Shown: in pieces, positions 53,855 to 63,991 of the stretch | Position numbering within the stretch: the stretch's first letter is position 1 | Layout of the letters: each line of letters starts with the position of its first letter | Assembly (NCBI GenBank): GCA_036852015.1 | Contig: JAANDG010000031.1 | Location: 310,001-374,000 of the forward strand | Origin: Pelodera strongyloides | Taxonomy: Eukaryota; Nematoda; Chromadorea; Rhabditida; Rhabditidae | Direction of reading: 5' to 3' | DNA length: 64,000 nucleotides | The notes under the pieces: model-generated | Told to the model about the DNA's origin: nothing | Seen by the model: only the letters and a program-made list of their open reading frames with translations | The model's database searches: none | Position numbers and translations under genes: made by a program

Positions 53855-55170
53855 AGTTGAGAGTTATGAGGCCCTTTGCACTGTGCGCACATTGGTTCAA
53901 GGCACTCGTAGGTACCGTGATCCCTTTCGTAGCAACGGTGGCAGGCTCCGGCTTCATTTAGTTTATCCCGTCTGGCGTGGTTAGGGAGTTGTAGGGCGCA
54001 CTTAATAGTTCTGTGTCCCGTTTTGCCACAAAACAGGCACATAGTATAGGCAGCCGCATTCTCGTAGTTGATATTTCTGACTCGTTCCGTTTCCGCGAAC
54101 GTGTCAACGAGAGTTTTAATGTGCGCTAATAGAGTAGATGTGTTCCATTCCGTATTAGCAGTTTTCTCCAGTAGTGTGAGTTGGTGAAGGAAAGCGTAGG
54201 GGAATTTAGACTTGATTGCACTGCGGTACTGAGTCGTGTCCACCCTGTCATACCTTTCGAGTTGGTTAGTTATAGCCTTAACAGCGTAGAAAGTTCTCTG
54301 CAGGTCAGTACCACTAGAAGTTGCTCGGGGAAGATTCGAGAGTTTAGCAAAAATCGCGAGTTTCTTGCCGTACGTATCATTAAACTGATCTTGTAAGGCA
54401 GCAATAATGTCCTCGTAAAATTGATCAGATTGCGGGTATTGCATGATACACAGTTGCGCCGCCCCAGTGCATCGTTTTCGCAAAACTGATAATTTAGTTG
54501 AGGAAGGGTAGGGCTGATCGTGAATCAGTGGGCAGAAGACGTCCCAAAAGTGATCCCAGTTTTCGGGGTCTCCGTTAAACTCTGGTACATCCATTTCTAG
54601 AAGACCTCGGTCTAAACGCAAATCCATAGTTTTAGGCACCTCTTGTGCAGTTAGTTGATGAGCCCCATCTTGCGCTTCTATTTGGGGAGCCGGCGCGATA
54701 GGTGCGATTTCAATAGTTGGGCGCGGTGTCATTATCATATCTTCCGCAAGATTACGTAATTGAATAATAAGATTGCGAGTTTGTTCTAGAGTGCGCACAA
54801 TTTCCTCGGCCTCTAGAAAGTTATTGATTTCAGTTTTATTCGTACCAGTTAGTGAATCGGCTTCGAACAAGTTGCGCTGAATGTTAGTTTCAATCTTTTC
54901 GAAAGTTGAGATAAGAGACTGCAGCCTCTGAGTTTCGATTGTCAATCTATCAGTTGATAAGTTATCCCAGTCAGTTGCAAGCAGATGCTGAGCCAAGTTA
55001 ATACGGGAGTTAAAATAGTTCTTCGACTGATCGAGCTTTCCTTTCAGGTTCACAAGTCGCCAGATTTCCGGACGTTGACCGTGACACCACGAATCGATAC
55101 GCTCGAGCATCAGCCAAATGGAAAAAGACAAAAGGAGAACAATTAAACAAAGAATAATATAATCAAACAT
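53836..55170 (-). CDS. Gag-like protein of the BEL/Pao-type element
   Basis: 444 residues, intact. An N-terminal hydrophobic stretch (about residues 3-22) precedes a helical region, a gag core (VPEFNGDPENWDHFWDVF, SQ..KLSVLRKRCTGAA), and three Cys/His knuckles at the C-terminus (CLFCGKTGHRTIKC, CHRCYERDHGTYEC, CAQCKGPHNSQLC), the arrangement of metazoan Pao-family gag. It would form the particle that packages element RNA. The next minus-strand ORF (53854-53447) overlaps it by 19 bases in another frame. Confidence 0.85.
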   Translation of the reverse strand: MFDYIILCLIVLLLSFSIWLMLERIDSWCHGQRPEIWRLVNLKGKLDQSKNYFNSRINLAQHLLATDWDNLSTDRLTIETQRLQSLISTFEKIETNIQRNLFEADSLTGTNKTEINNFLEAEEIVRTLEQTRNLIIQLRNLAEDMIMTPRPTIEIAPIAPAPQIEAQDGAHQLTAQEVPKTMDLRLDRGLLEMDVPEFNGDPENWDHFWDVFCPLIHDQPYPSSTKLSVLRKRCTGAAQLCIMQYPQSDQFYEDIIAALQDQFNDTYGKKLAIFAKLSNLPRATSSGTDLQRTFYAVKAITNQLERYDRVDTTQYRSAIKSKFPYAFLHQLTLLEKTANTEWNTSTLLAHIKTLVDTFAETERVRNINYENAAAYTMCLFCGKTGHRTIKCALQLPNHARRDKLNEAGACHRCYERDHGTYECLEPMCAQCKGPHNSQLCSLTE

Positions 55171-55311
55171 TTTGTTGAGTTGTAGTTTGAATAAAATGAA
55201 TGAAATTTGAATTTAAGTTTGTTCACCGGTGTGAGGTGAGTTGTGGGGCACCAATTATGAAATTAGACTGAATTGAATATGTCACCGGTTCGTTCACGGT
55301 TCAGGGTACCA

Positions 55312-55835
55312 TGAAAGAACTAGAAAGAATATACTAGTTAGTTTGGATACTTCTAGCTCTTCGACCCGAAGTCCAGTTGGCCTTAGTGGCACAGGTAACA
55401 AATATACAAGGGGAAACCGCACTGATCGCTATAGCCAGGAAAGGAGCGTTTAGGTAACTCCAACTAGTCGGGGTCTCGGGTGCCTCCGAATCTAGTTAAT
55501 CATCCGCCCAATTGGGATGGCACGGGAACTCTGGACTATACGGTGCAAGACGATAATACAGTCAAATAACTGAATATACGGAGAATCTGGATCAACCGTA
55601 GAAAGGGTTTATTACAGGGTAGAATACATAGAATAACACAACGGGTTCAACCCAAACCAGAAGAAGCGATAATATAATAATACACAGTTCCTAAATAATA
55701 TATACTAATATACCTAAGGACGAGTACGGTAATTGATATCTAAGGGATATATTGTTGAGACTAATATAGCTATGAATGGGTATAGATTACGGTAGGATAT
55801 ACATGATATTAAGGCGGTCGTGCGCAGTCACGACA
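55312..55835. repeat. LTR (5' in element orientation)
   Basis: 524 bp, same ends as the left LTR, followed directly by the target duplication GTAAT and then LINE reverse-transcriptase coding DNA. Confidence 0.9.
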
Positions 55836-57556
55836 GTAATGAGATCTTTGTGAATGCGACGTTCTTGTAAACTTTTTAGACCCAATATCTTGAGCAGTTC
55901 AGAGTATTTCGGAATAATAATACCTGGTTTTGCACATTTTTTGAAAATGATCCACGTAATTGTAGCCTGTACATCTTCCAGTTGCTTTATATGGATCGAT
56001 AAGTATGGATTCCAAACACATGAGGCAAATTCGAGTATAGGTAGAACCCATACATTGTAAGCCTTTATGAGAAGACGGGGGTCTCTTAGTTGGAGTGTAC
56101 TATTTATACCATAGAAGCAGCGGAGTGCCTTAGTTGTGGTAATGGAGATATGTTCAGAAAAGGACAAGGACTCGTCAAATATTACGCCTAAGTCACGCGC
56201 CGAATTTTTGGATTTCACAAGCTGGCCTTGTATGCTATAAAAATTGTGAGGGTTGTTTCGACCAAGCACATTTAAGAGGCAAACATATAAGGAAAGGAAG
56301 CACATTTAAGAGGCGCAATTTTCAATTGCCATTTTACGCAGTATTCTTCTAATTTACGCAGGCATAAATCAAGTTCATCAACCAACGATGGAGAGGTATT
56401 AGAGTATCGTAGAAAAAGTTTTACGTCATCAGCAAAAATCGAAACCTTGACGTTAGGACAACAAGCTAAACATTTGGGTAAGTCAGAAAGATACAATATA
56501 AATAGAGTTGGGCTTAGAACTCCTCCCTGAGGAACACCAGAAGGTGCGGGATACTCATCCGAAAGCACATCATCTACTTTTACACGAAAAGTTCTGTTCT
56601 CCAAGTAGGATTGAATCCAATGCACAAGTTGGGTTGGTAGGCCAAGAGATTGGATCTTATAAATCAACTTTTCATGACTCACAGAATCAAACGCTTTAGC
56701 TAAATCGATGTATATGACATCTACATCGCCTCCGTCATCAATTTGTTGCACATACATATGTTGACATTCTAAGAGCTGGAGATCGAGACTTTTCCCTTTT
56801 ACGAAACCGTACTGCTCAGGTGGAAGAATATTAAGCCTTTTCATCCATTTTTGAAGTTCTCTCAATACAAACTTTTCGAGACATTTGCTAGTGGAAGGTA
56901 ATATAGTAATTGGTCTGTAGTCAACGGGTAGCGTGGGATTTTTTGTTTTTGGAATCGGTGTGACAAGCCCTTGTTTCCAAACACTAGGAACTACACCTTG
57001 CTCCAGAGATAGATTAAATATATAGGACAATGGTTCTGCTAATTGTTGGCGACACTTTTTGAGGAATAATTGAGGGATTTTATCAGAAGTATCAGATAAG
57101 GAGAATTTGAGATTGCTGAGTTCCTTTTCTACCTCATATGGTAAAAGAGTTCTCATTAAACAATGTTGAAACCTCGTATTTGTTTCTATAACTGTAGGAA
57201 AGTTTCCGTTATCATGGGTAAAAACAGACAAAAATTGTTTCGAAAGCAATTCAGATTTTTCTTTTTTTACCACAAGCCATAGAATTGTTATTCGAATCAT
57301 AAATTGCTGCCATAGACTCCTTTGAACGAATCCGAGAATTTACATAATTATAAAATCGTTTGCTTCCAAAATTTCTGCCAAAGTTTTTCTTTTCTTTAGC
57401 AGCGAGAAATTTTCTTATGTGATTTTGCAGAATGGCAGAAATACGGACCAATTCGAGATTAGATTGTGCATTTGGGGTGCAAATATAACTACGCGATAAA
57501 CGATTCTTATGATGAATTAACTTTTGAATGTGCTTGGGATATTGCTCTGTTTTCAT
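55836..57556 (-). pseudogene. LINE reverse transcriptase (CR1/Jockey group), broken
   Basis: Motifs in order: PIPKTKNPTLPVDYRPITIL, PEQYGFVKGKS, IYIDLAKAFDSVSH (catalytic Asp), SGVPQGGVLSPTLF, SIFADDVKLF (catalytic Asp pair). The frame changes near 57260 (between the linker ORF and RT) and near 56275, and the C-terminus is cut at 55836 by the LTR. A different LINE lineage from the RTE copy at 33-36 kb. Confidence 0.8.
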
Positions 57557-57591
57557 ATGAATTCTCGTATACGGAACATGTTGATCAATAA

Positions 57592-57880
57592 TGGGGTTTC
57601 CATGTTTGCGATTCGCACTTGCGAAAATGACAAACCGCTGTCCATGTTCAATTCATTTTACATGCATGTCAACTGCCTACCGTAACCCATGCGATGCGAA
57701 TCGCACGTTTGACATGGTCCTGCAGCGGAAGTGTATCAGATCCATACTAGATCCGTACTATTTTGAAATAGATCCATACTAGATCCAAAATCGCTGCGGG
57801 ACCATGTCATTTACATCGACTTGAACATGGACAGCTGTTTGTCATTTTCGTAAGTGCGAATCGCAAACATGGAAACCCCA
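57592..57880. mobile_element. Harbinger-like MITE inside the LINE
   Basis: 289 bp with about 60-bp terminal inverted repeats starting TGGGGTTTCCATGTTTGCGA and an intact 3-bp target duplication TAA on both sides. TAA/TTA duplications are typical of PIF/Harbinger elements. The interior has a palindrome around GATCCATACTAGATCC. Confidence 0.85.
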
Positions 57881-57884
57881 TAAC

Positions 57885-58700
57885 AGAAGTAACAATTGAA
57901 CAGAAATTTGCATACAAGTTATTCAAATCACTGTATGGGCAGAGAGCGGAAATCCAGTCAATATTCAAATTATCTTGTATGATAGCCCAATTTGCATGTC
58001 TATAATTACGGATAAGTCTAGACTGGTTCTCGGGTTGAGGAAAAATGCACGTAAAAGTTATAGAGTGATGGTCTGCTAAAGGAGGAGAAACTTCTGATTT
58101 TGTTATAAGACTGGGAGATGTACTTAGCAAATAGTCTAATTGGTTTCCTTTACGGGTGGCCTGGTTAATATGGGATGTGAGGTCTAGAGATTCAACAAAG
58201 TTAAGAAAATTCTGGCCATACTTATTTGAGAAGGTCCCATTCGTAATGTTGACATTTACGTTAATATCTCCTACTAGTACGGATGGTTTACCATCTGAAA
58301 GAAGAGATGCAAGTGCATCATATAAGGGCATATTATCAACTGAATTACTGTTACACGAGGGAGCACGGTAAACTATAATAAGACGAAGCTGAGAAGCATA
58401 TAATACGTCTTCCAAGTCAATGCAAAGATAATCAAAATTATTAGTTGACTTGGACCCAACCCTTATCCAAAGAAGACTTTTCTTTACAAGAATGCAACAC
58501 CCACCCCCTTTTTTACACACCCTATCTTCTCTGATTAAATAATATGGCAGATTACCTAATATCATTCCACTGGGGATATGATCCTTTAACCAAGATTCGG
58601 AAACCAAAACTACATCAAAATCTTCTTGTGCCAATATGGCATTTAGTTCATTAACCCTCTTAACAATACTTCTCGCATTAAAATAGAAAACTCGAATATT
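57885..58700 (-). pseudogene. LINE endonuclease domain
   Basis: Minus-strand frame begins YFNARSIVKRVNELN (Asn motif), continues SESW (Glu), VGDINVNVN (Asp/Asn) and LADHHSITF (Asp-His). The first residue of the annotated ORF, Met at 58634, is internal to the domain. The C-terminal end is cut by the MITE at 57880. Confidence 0.8.
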
Positions 58701-58726
58701 AGTCTCTGCACGCAGATGCGCTCTAT

Positions 58727-59590
58727 TTAGTTTTTTACGACCTTACGAGGAGGAGAGCCCGAAGGAGAACCAGCCGCTGGGTGTCGTCCTCTGTGCGAAG
58801 CGTTCGCCGGGAAACGGTGCCCAGGAGGGTTCCAATCGACTGGTGGAAGGGGCGCCTCGGAGGTTCGGTCAGTACTGAGATCAGTCCGCAACCTCAGGGC
58901 GTTCTTGTAAAGAACCCACTTGTTAGGCTCGACCTCCTCACAATATGCACGACGCCTCCGAAGTGCCCGTTCCCTGTCGCGGTCCTCCCTTGACAGCGAT
59001 TCACGGACAAACACCCCGCTATAGACGCTACCCTTCAGCTTGCTTCTCCTAGCGAGTAGGGCCATTAGAGCTCCACGAGAGGAGAGCTCCACCTTAACTA
59101 AGTGGGGCGACATACGATAGACGGTAATGGGCTTCCCCCCTACGCCAAGAAAACTAAGTATAGACCGCACTTTCATTTCCTCCCTAACTTCCTCATTCAA
59201 TGCCGATGTAACAGCATCTTCAGAGGATGCAGGTGCCTGAACATTAATATTCTCTTGTTTCATGGAAAATACGGCAGATCTCTGCCGCTTTTCCTCCTTA
59301 ACAACATTCATCAAAATAGCCGATTTACCCTGAAGTGTTTCTACCGCAAAATTGTTCAAGCCAAAAAGTGCATTTCGAAGGACGACAAGTTCGTCTCCGT
59401 CTAAAGTCACAGAAGCTTGCTCAGATTGAAATTTGGACAGAACATTAGAAAAACGTTCCGACGAGCACTGTAAAATCTTTTCATAATCTGATTGCTCACC
59501 AGGTGGATTGTCGGAGACCTCCATATCGGAAATAACAGCTGAAGTCATAGCTAGCAGCCGCTCGCGATGGCAAAAATTAGCAAGTGGCAA
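58727..59590 (-). CDS. LINE ORF1 protein
   Basis: 287 residues, uninterrupted. A helical N-terminal half, an RRM-like core (YRMSPHLVKVELSSRGALMA, VFVRESLSREDRDRERALRR) and a C-terminal domain with WVLYKNALRLR, the layout of LINE ORF1 RNA-binding proteins. It ends 27 bases before the endonuclease frame opens. The upstream region (59570-59668) is a tandem array of CAAGTGGCAAAAATTAG, which also forms its N-terminus in one frame, so the true start may be ATG 59535. Confidence 0.7.
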   Translation of the reverse strand: MPLANFCHRERLLAMTSAVISDMEVSDNPPGEQSDYEKILQCSSERFSNVLSKFQSEQASVTLDGDELVVLRNALFGLNNFAVETLQGKSAILMNVVKEEKRQRSAVFSMKQENINVQAPASSEDAVTSALNEEVREEMKVRSILSFLGVGGKPITVYRMSPHLVKVELSSRGALMALLARRSKLKGSVYSGVFVRESLSREDRDRERALRRRRAYCEEVEPNKWVLYKNALRLRTDLSTDRTSEAPLPPVDWNPPGHRFPANASHRGRHPAAGSPSGSPPRKVVKN

Positions 59591-59668
59591 AAATTAGCAA
59601 GTGGCAAAAATTAGCAAGTGGCAAAAATTAGCAAGTGCAAAAATTAGCAAGTGGCAAAAATTAGCAAA
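59568..59668. repeat. Tandem 17-bp repeat at the LINE 5' end
   Basis: About six copies of GCAAGTGGCAAAAATTA-type units, the last ones shortened. They lie between the LINE ORF1 start and a fragment of a second LINE. Confidence 0.85.
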
Positions 59669-59684
59669 TTCAAATTATATTCTG

Positions 59685-60035
59685 TAGTGTCACAAACTGC
59701 GCCAATAAGGTTGTTAGCAACTATGTCTATAAGTCTGCCAAGTGTTTTACACACGTCTTGAGGAAAAATAACCGGTAGTGAAGCATTAGTATGGATATCT
59801 GATTTAGTATACATCACTGGGAAAGTGTCATTGTCACGTGTGAATACGGACTCAAACTGATTTCCTAAGAGGTTTGCTTTTTCATAACTATCATAAACAC
59901 ATTGGGCATTGAGTGGTTTGTGAATTACACCTATTGACGATTTACCTTTAATACGAGAAGTTACGTACGTATAAAATTTCTTCCCAAATTTGTTCTCAAA
60001 AGTTTTATTTTCCTTATAAGATTAAAACCTCTCCA
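59685..60035 (-). pseudogene. Fragment of a second CR1/Jockey-group LINE
   Basis: The minus strand translates to FGKKFYTYVTSRIKGKSS and LGNQFESVFTRDNDTFP, homologous to FGSKRFYNYVNSRIRSKES and LSKQFLSVFTHDNGNFP in the linker/RT start of the adjacent LINE. Only this about 350-bp segment is present. Confidence 0.65.
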
Positions 60036-60232
60036 ACGATTTGCTAACAAGGGGTCGGCAACACCGTAAGGTGAGCGATCAGAAATTGGACCTCATGGGT
60101 AAAGAAGTATGGTGAATAAGAGTAAAACATGTTTGTAAAATTTTCTGCGGTCATCTGGGAATGGTAATGTGAACTCGTAGTGCTTAAGAAAAAAAAGGTG
60201 CATTTTACATACTTCTGAAGCAAGTAATCATC

Positions 60233-60301
60233 GGTTCTGTAGTGTAGAGGGTGAGTTCTCATCTGTAGTCAGGATGACCAGGGTTCAATCCCCACCAGGA
60301 A
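60233..60301 (+). tRNA. tRNA-like sequence followed by T-run
   Basis: GGTTCTGTAGTGTAGAGG (A-box-like), GGGTTCAATCCCC (B-box) and a TTTTTTT run 3 bases after the end. TTCTG at the 5' end pairs with CAGGA at the 3' end. The anticodon arm is irregular and I cannot assign the amino acid. Confidence 0.35.
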
Positions 60302-61109
60302 ATTTTTTTGGACTTTTTTCTCTCGATATTTTCAAAAAAAAAAAAAAAGCATAACTGATTTGAATGCATTTTTTGTCTTCAATGTTTTTTTCTTTTAGTC
60401 AAACATATAAGGAAACGGAATAGTACTCTACAGTGCCGTTGAATAAATACGAAAAAAGCAAACTATGTAGCTTGAATGTCCGTAACTGATACGGCTTCAC
60501 ATTTCACTGTGTTGTGTTGTGTTCGCGATTATGTTTGTTAGCCTTTTTCAAAGCAATTAGGCTCTACAATATATGCGGCAGGCCAAAAACTTGCACCAAA
60601 ATAGAGAAAGCACTCGACAAACTTGCAAAAAAATCACAGAAAATGGAGTGTCATATGCGAAAACAAAAATAAAACAATAGAATGACGAAAAAGATACGTT
60701 TGAAAAATTCATCAAAAAACTTCATTCAAAAAGCGTTCTTCCAAATCGTCAACAGTATTGTATGGTCCAAAATAAGTAACCCAGTCAATTTTCCAAAATA
60801 AGTAACCCAGTCAATTGAGAGCATAGACTTTATTTGAGTTCAATTAGCACTCTTGAAATCCAGAAAAGGTGTTTGCATATTAATATACCAGCCGTTCGAA
60901 GAGCCCGAGGAATCGGCCTTCGGCCGGTTGTTACACACTGTTCAAAAAAAAGGAATTTCTACAAAGATAAAAAAGGGCTTTCATTTACGTTTATGTGGAA
61001 ACGTAGAATTTGGTTTGGTTTTGGACTTCAGCGTTTTTGCAAATCATGCAAATTTGCTATTGTACTTCTCTTCTCCTATAATATCTCCTATAATGTCCTC
61101 GACAGATAA

Positions 61110-61191
61110 GCTAGCATAGCTCAACAGTAGAGCGTTGGACTGTGAATCTAGAGATTGTCTGCTGCTGTGGGTTCGAATCCCGTCATCGGCA
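61110..61191 (+). tRNA. tRNA-like sequence, anticodon position GTG with long variable region
   Basis: D arm GCTCAACAGTAGAGC pairs perfectly; anticodon arm TTGGA-CTGTGAA-TCTAG pairs in all five positions with two wobbles and places GTG (His) at 34-36; T arm GTGGGTTCGAATCCCGT pairs in five. A 14-nt variable region is unusual for His. Only four of seven acceptor pairs form. TTTT follows at 61197. Confidence 0.45.
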
Positions 61192-61319
61192 AAGATTTTG
61201 TATGTTCTCCTTCGATTGTGAATAGAAAATTTTCTTTATGAAAGGATTTCGTTATGTTCACACAAACAAAAAAGTAAACTCTTCTCCTTTATATAATAAG
61301 ATTATATAGTCACCAGTCG

Positions 61320-62830
61320 GCTACCGCCGCCTGAGGCGTCTTTCCAATATTCGCTGATGGTCGCTATGTTTCACTGGACTATATCTATAAGTAGAAGCAA
61401 CTTTTTCCCGCAAGAATAGTTTCCTGGGGATAGGTTTTCCCATTTTAGGACGTCGAATATATTCCTCCTAAATTGTCTGCAACTTGCTGGACTGTATAAT
61501 ATCGAAAAAATTCCATATCCTAAAAAAAAGGAATAAACGCGTTGCTGATACGCAGCAATATTTCGCTGGGTTATATAAGTTAGAAGCGACCATTCACCAA
61601 AGGAATGGTTTCAGTTTTGTTATTTTTCCTTTTGAAACCTACACTGACATCAAAATCAAACACGGGTATAGAACTTAGTTTCGCTGGATTGTATACCTCC
61701 TAAATTGTATGCAACATGCTCTACTCTAGGATATCGAAAAAATTGCCAAAGCCTAAAAGCAGCTTAAAGCGGTATTGTACCTTGTTTTGGGTTTTTTGCC
61801 TACTAATAGTTTGAATAAAAACTAAAACAATGAAAAAAATCTAAATAACAGTTAATGGCCACGTCGGACAAAAAAATAACTCAAAGTTCCCGTTTTGTAT
61901 GTAAAACCCAAATTTTGTGCCCTAGCCTGCTTGTTTGCCTCTCACTGCACTACGATGATTTAAAATTCCTCGCCCTAAAAGAACAACAGAGATTGGCGAG
62001 AATCAGGTGCGTAGAGTGCGAGAAGTGTTAAACAGGTAGAGTGCGGCGAGAAAGGAGGTACAATACCGCTTTAATATCGCGTGGCTGATACGCCGCAATG
62101 TTTCGCTGGGCTATATAAGTTAGGACGAAACATTTCCATGCAAAGAGCCTCCAGTCTCTCACTTTTCCTTTTGAAACCCATACCAATATTAAACACGGGT
62201 GAGAACTTATTAGTTTCTGTTGACTATATTCCTCCTAAATTTTCTGCAACTTGCTGGACTCTATAATATCGAAAAAATTCCAACTCTTAAGAAAAAGGAA
62301 TAAGTGCCTGGCTGATACGCCGCAGTGTTTCACTGGGCTATATAAGTTAGGAGCAAAAAATTCAGTAAAGGAAATTGTTTCAGTATCCTTATTTTTCCTT
62401 TTTTAAACCTATACCAATATCAAACATGGGGATAGAACTTATTGTTAGTTTTAGTGTGCCCATTTGTAAAACGTTGAATATATTCCTCCTAAAGTGTCTG
62501 CAAATGGTTGGACTCAAAAACGTCGGAAAATTTTCCAAAGCCGAAAAGCAGAGGAATAAGCGCGTGACTGATGCGCCGCAAAGTTTCCCTGGACTATATA
62601 AGTTAGGAGCAAACATTTATGTGGAGAAGAGGGTTTCATATAATAGTGGAATCTTCGAGCTTATGTCTTCAGTCTCCTTATTTTTCCTTTTTTTTTAAAC
62701 TTATACCAATATCAAACATGGGGATAGAAATTGTTAGTTTTAGTGTGCACATTCATAGGACTGTTGACTATATTTCTCCTAAATTATCAGCAAATCGTTG
62801 GTCTCTATAACGTCGAAAAAGATTTCCTAC
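61320..62830. repeat. Tandem array of about 200-260-bp units, five copies, with a MITE in one
   Basis: The unit is marked by GCTGATACGCCGCAATGTTT, CTGGGCTATATAAGTTAGGA, a CTTATTTTTCCTTTT block and ATATTCCTCCTAAATTGTCT. Copies begin near 61345, 61540, 62080, 62305 and 62560. The second is interrupted by the MITE at 61764-62074. Copies are clearly diverged. The short ORFs here are repeat by-products. Confidence 0.75.
61764..62074. mobile_element. TTAA MITE, AAAGCGGTATTGTACC subfamily
   Basis: TTAAAGCGGTATTGTACCTT to AGGTACAATACCGCTTTAA, TTAA-flanked, 311 bp, inserted in the tandem array. Confidence 0.8.
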
Positions 62831-63284
62831 AAAAAACATTCTCACAGGCGTTGTCATAAAGTGTATTTAGTGTCGTAGAAAGTTGTATACACAGATGTAG
62901 TCATATTGAACCAAAACTACGTACGAAATTAAGAAATTCTTGTGGGTGTTCTTTGAAATCTTTCGTCTGACCGATATAGCACGGTCAGATAAAAGAGTTC
63001 AAAGAACATCCGTGACTTTTTGCAGTTTTATTCGGGTAGTTTGAGCGCCGCGGAAACGCCCGAACGATACACCACACATATTCCGTATATGCAGCCTTTT
63101 TTGGACGTTTGTGAGAGGGGCGCTCAGGATGTGAGATGGCTCAGTGCATGGGAACATGAACTACTGAACCAATCTTACTCCCTGAGCGTAACGCACATCA
63201 TCCAAACATACAATCAATCAATCAAACAAACAAACAAACAAACAAACAAAGCTCCCAACTTTATATAATAAGATATTTATTTGA

Positions 63285-63650
63285 AAGGTTATTAGATTAT
63301 GATCTGAAGAGCCCAATAGCGATTCGACCGAACAATTTTTATCAGGTTAGATGAACTGCAAAATAAATGATCAATAATTCGCCTATCATGAGTTGCTTCT
63401 GTTACATAGAAAGACCATCCCAGAGAGTTTATGTAATCACCGAATTCGCTTTCCTTAGCTAATGTAGGACTTGGGTTAGTGGAATCAAAATGAATATTAA
63501 AGGCCCCAAGAAGGATAACATCAATTCCCGAAGTAGATAAATTGATAATTTCATCATACAATGAAGTATCAGCTAAATCAGTACAGCCCGGAAGTCTTTA
63601 TACAACAATAAAACGTATTTTACGAAAATTAACTAAATCTTCAATATCAA
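63285..63650 (-). pseudogene. LINE endonuclease fragment
   Basis: Minus-strand frame encodes VILLGAFNIHFDS (the Asp/Asn motif, with Asp replaced by Ala), then LGWSFYVTEATHDRRIIDHLF. Same family level as the LINE endonuclease at 57885-58700. No RT nearby. Confidence 0.6.
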
Positions 63651-63656
63651 CGCAGC

Positions 63657-63910
63657 ACACTACGTTCCTGGGTGCGCAGCGCACCGCGCACCCAGTCGCG
63701 CAAATTGGAGTGCACGCGTAGCCAGCCGCGCCAGTTCGAGTGCACGCGTAGCCAGCCGCGTAGTTTGCAAACTACGCGGCTGGGTACGCGGTGCCTCGGG
63801 GGCTCTCGTCCTCAACCGCGCAGCGCACCCCCAGCCAACCGCGCACCCAGCCGCGCAATTTCGAATATATCCGCTCTCCACCAAATGTTTCTTTTCGATT
63901 ATTGGATATG
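63657..63910. repeat. GC-rich dispersed repeat, copy 2
   Basis: ACGTTCCTGGGTGCGCAGCG start and GTAGCCAGCCGCG units as in 48418-48745, continuing through TATATCCGCT and TTTCTTTTC to ATGCGC. Here it runs straight into a tRNA-like sequence; in copy 1 the equivalent position reads ATGCGCGTCATGGGGGG, with no tRNA. Confidence 0.8.
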
Positions 63911-63991
63911 CGCTTTATGGCCGAGCGGTCTAAGGCGCTGTCTCCAGAACATAATTAGTGAATTTCGTAGGTTCGATTCCTGACCGGTGCA
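63910..63991 (+). tRNA. tRNA-like sequence of Leu body type at the end of a GC-rich repeat
   Basis: TATGGCCGAGCGGTCTAAGG (class II D arm), loop TCCAGAA with CAG at the anticodon position if aligned to tRNA-Leu, a variable region, GGTTCGATTCCTG and CCGGTGCA, then TTTT. The anticodon stem does not pair well. Shares both ends with the sequence at 46428-46509. Confidence 0.4.

Larger units (their letters stand above)
50948..55835 (-). mobile_element. Non-autonomous BEL/Pao-like LTR retrotransposon, gag without pol
   Basis: Two nearly identical LTRs (50948-51472 and 55312-55835) with TG...CA ends flank a 3.84-kb internal region. The 5-bp target duplication GTAAT is intact on both sides. The internal region encodes a gag-like protein on the minus strand, but no reverse transcriptase, RNase H or integrase motif is found in the remaining 2.3 kb. 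This corresponds to the terminal-repeat-with-GAG class of non-autonomous element. A possible primer-binding site (TTGGTGCCCCAC) lies near 55240. Confidence 0.8.
50600..59680 (-). mobile_element. CR1/Jockey-group LINE, interrupted by an LTR element and a MITE
   Basis: Minus strand order: ORF1 (59590-58727), endonuclease (about 58700-57885), MITE 57592-57880, linker and reverse transcriptase (57556-55836), LTR element 50948-55835, RT C-terminus (50947-50675). Removing the two insertions brings the LINE parts into order with target duplications GTAAT and TAA. Several frameshifts and stops remain (for example near 57260 and 56275), so it is defective. Confidence 0.8.
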
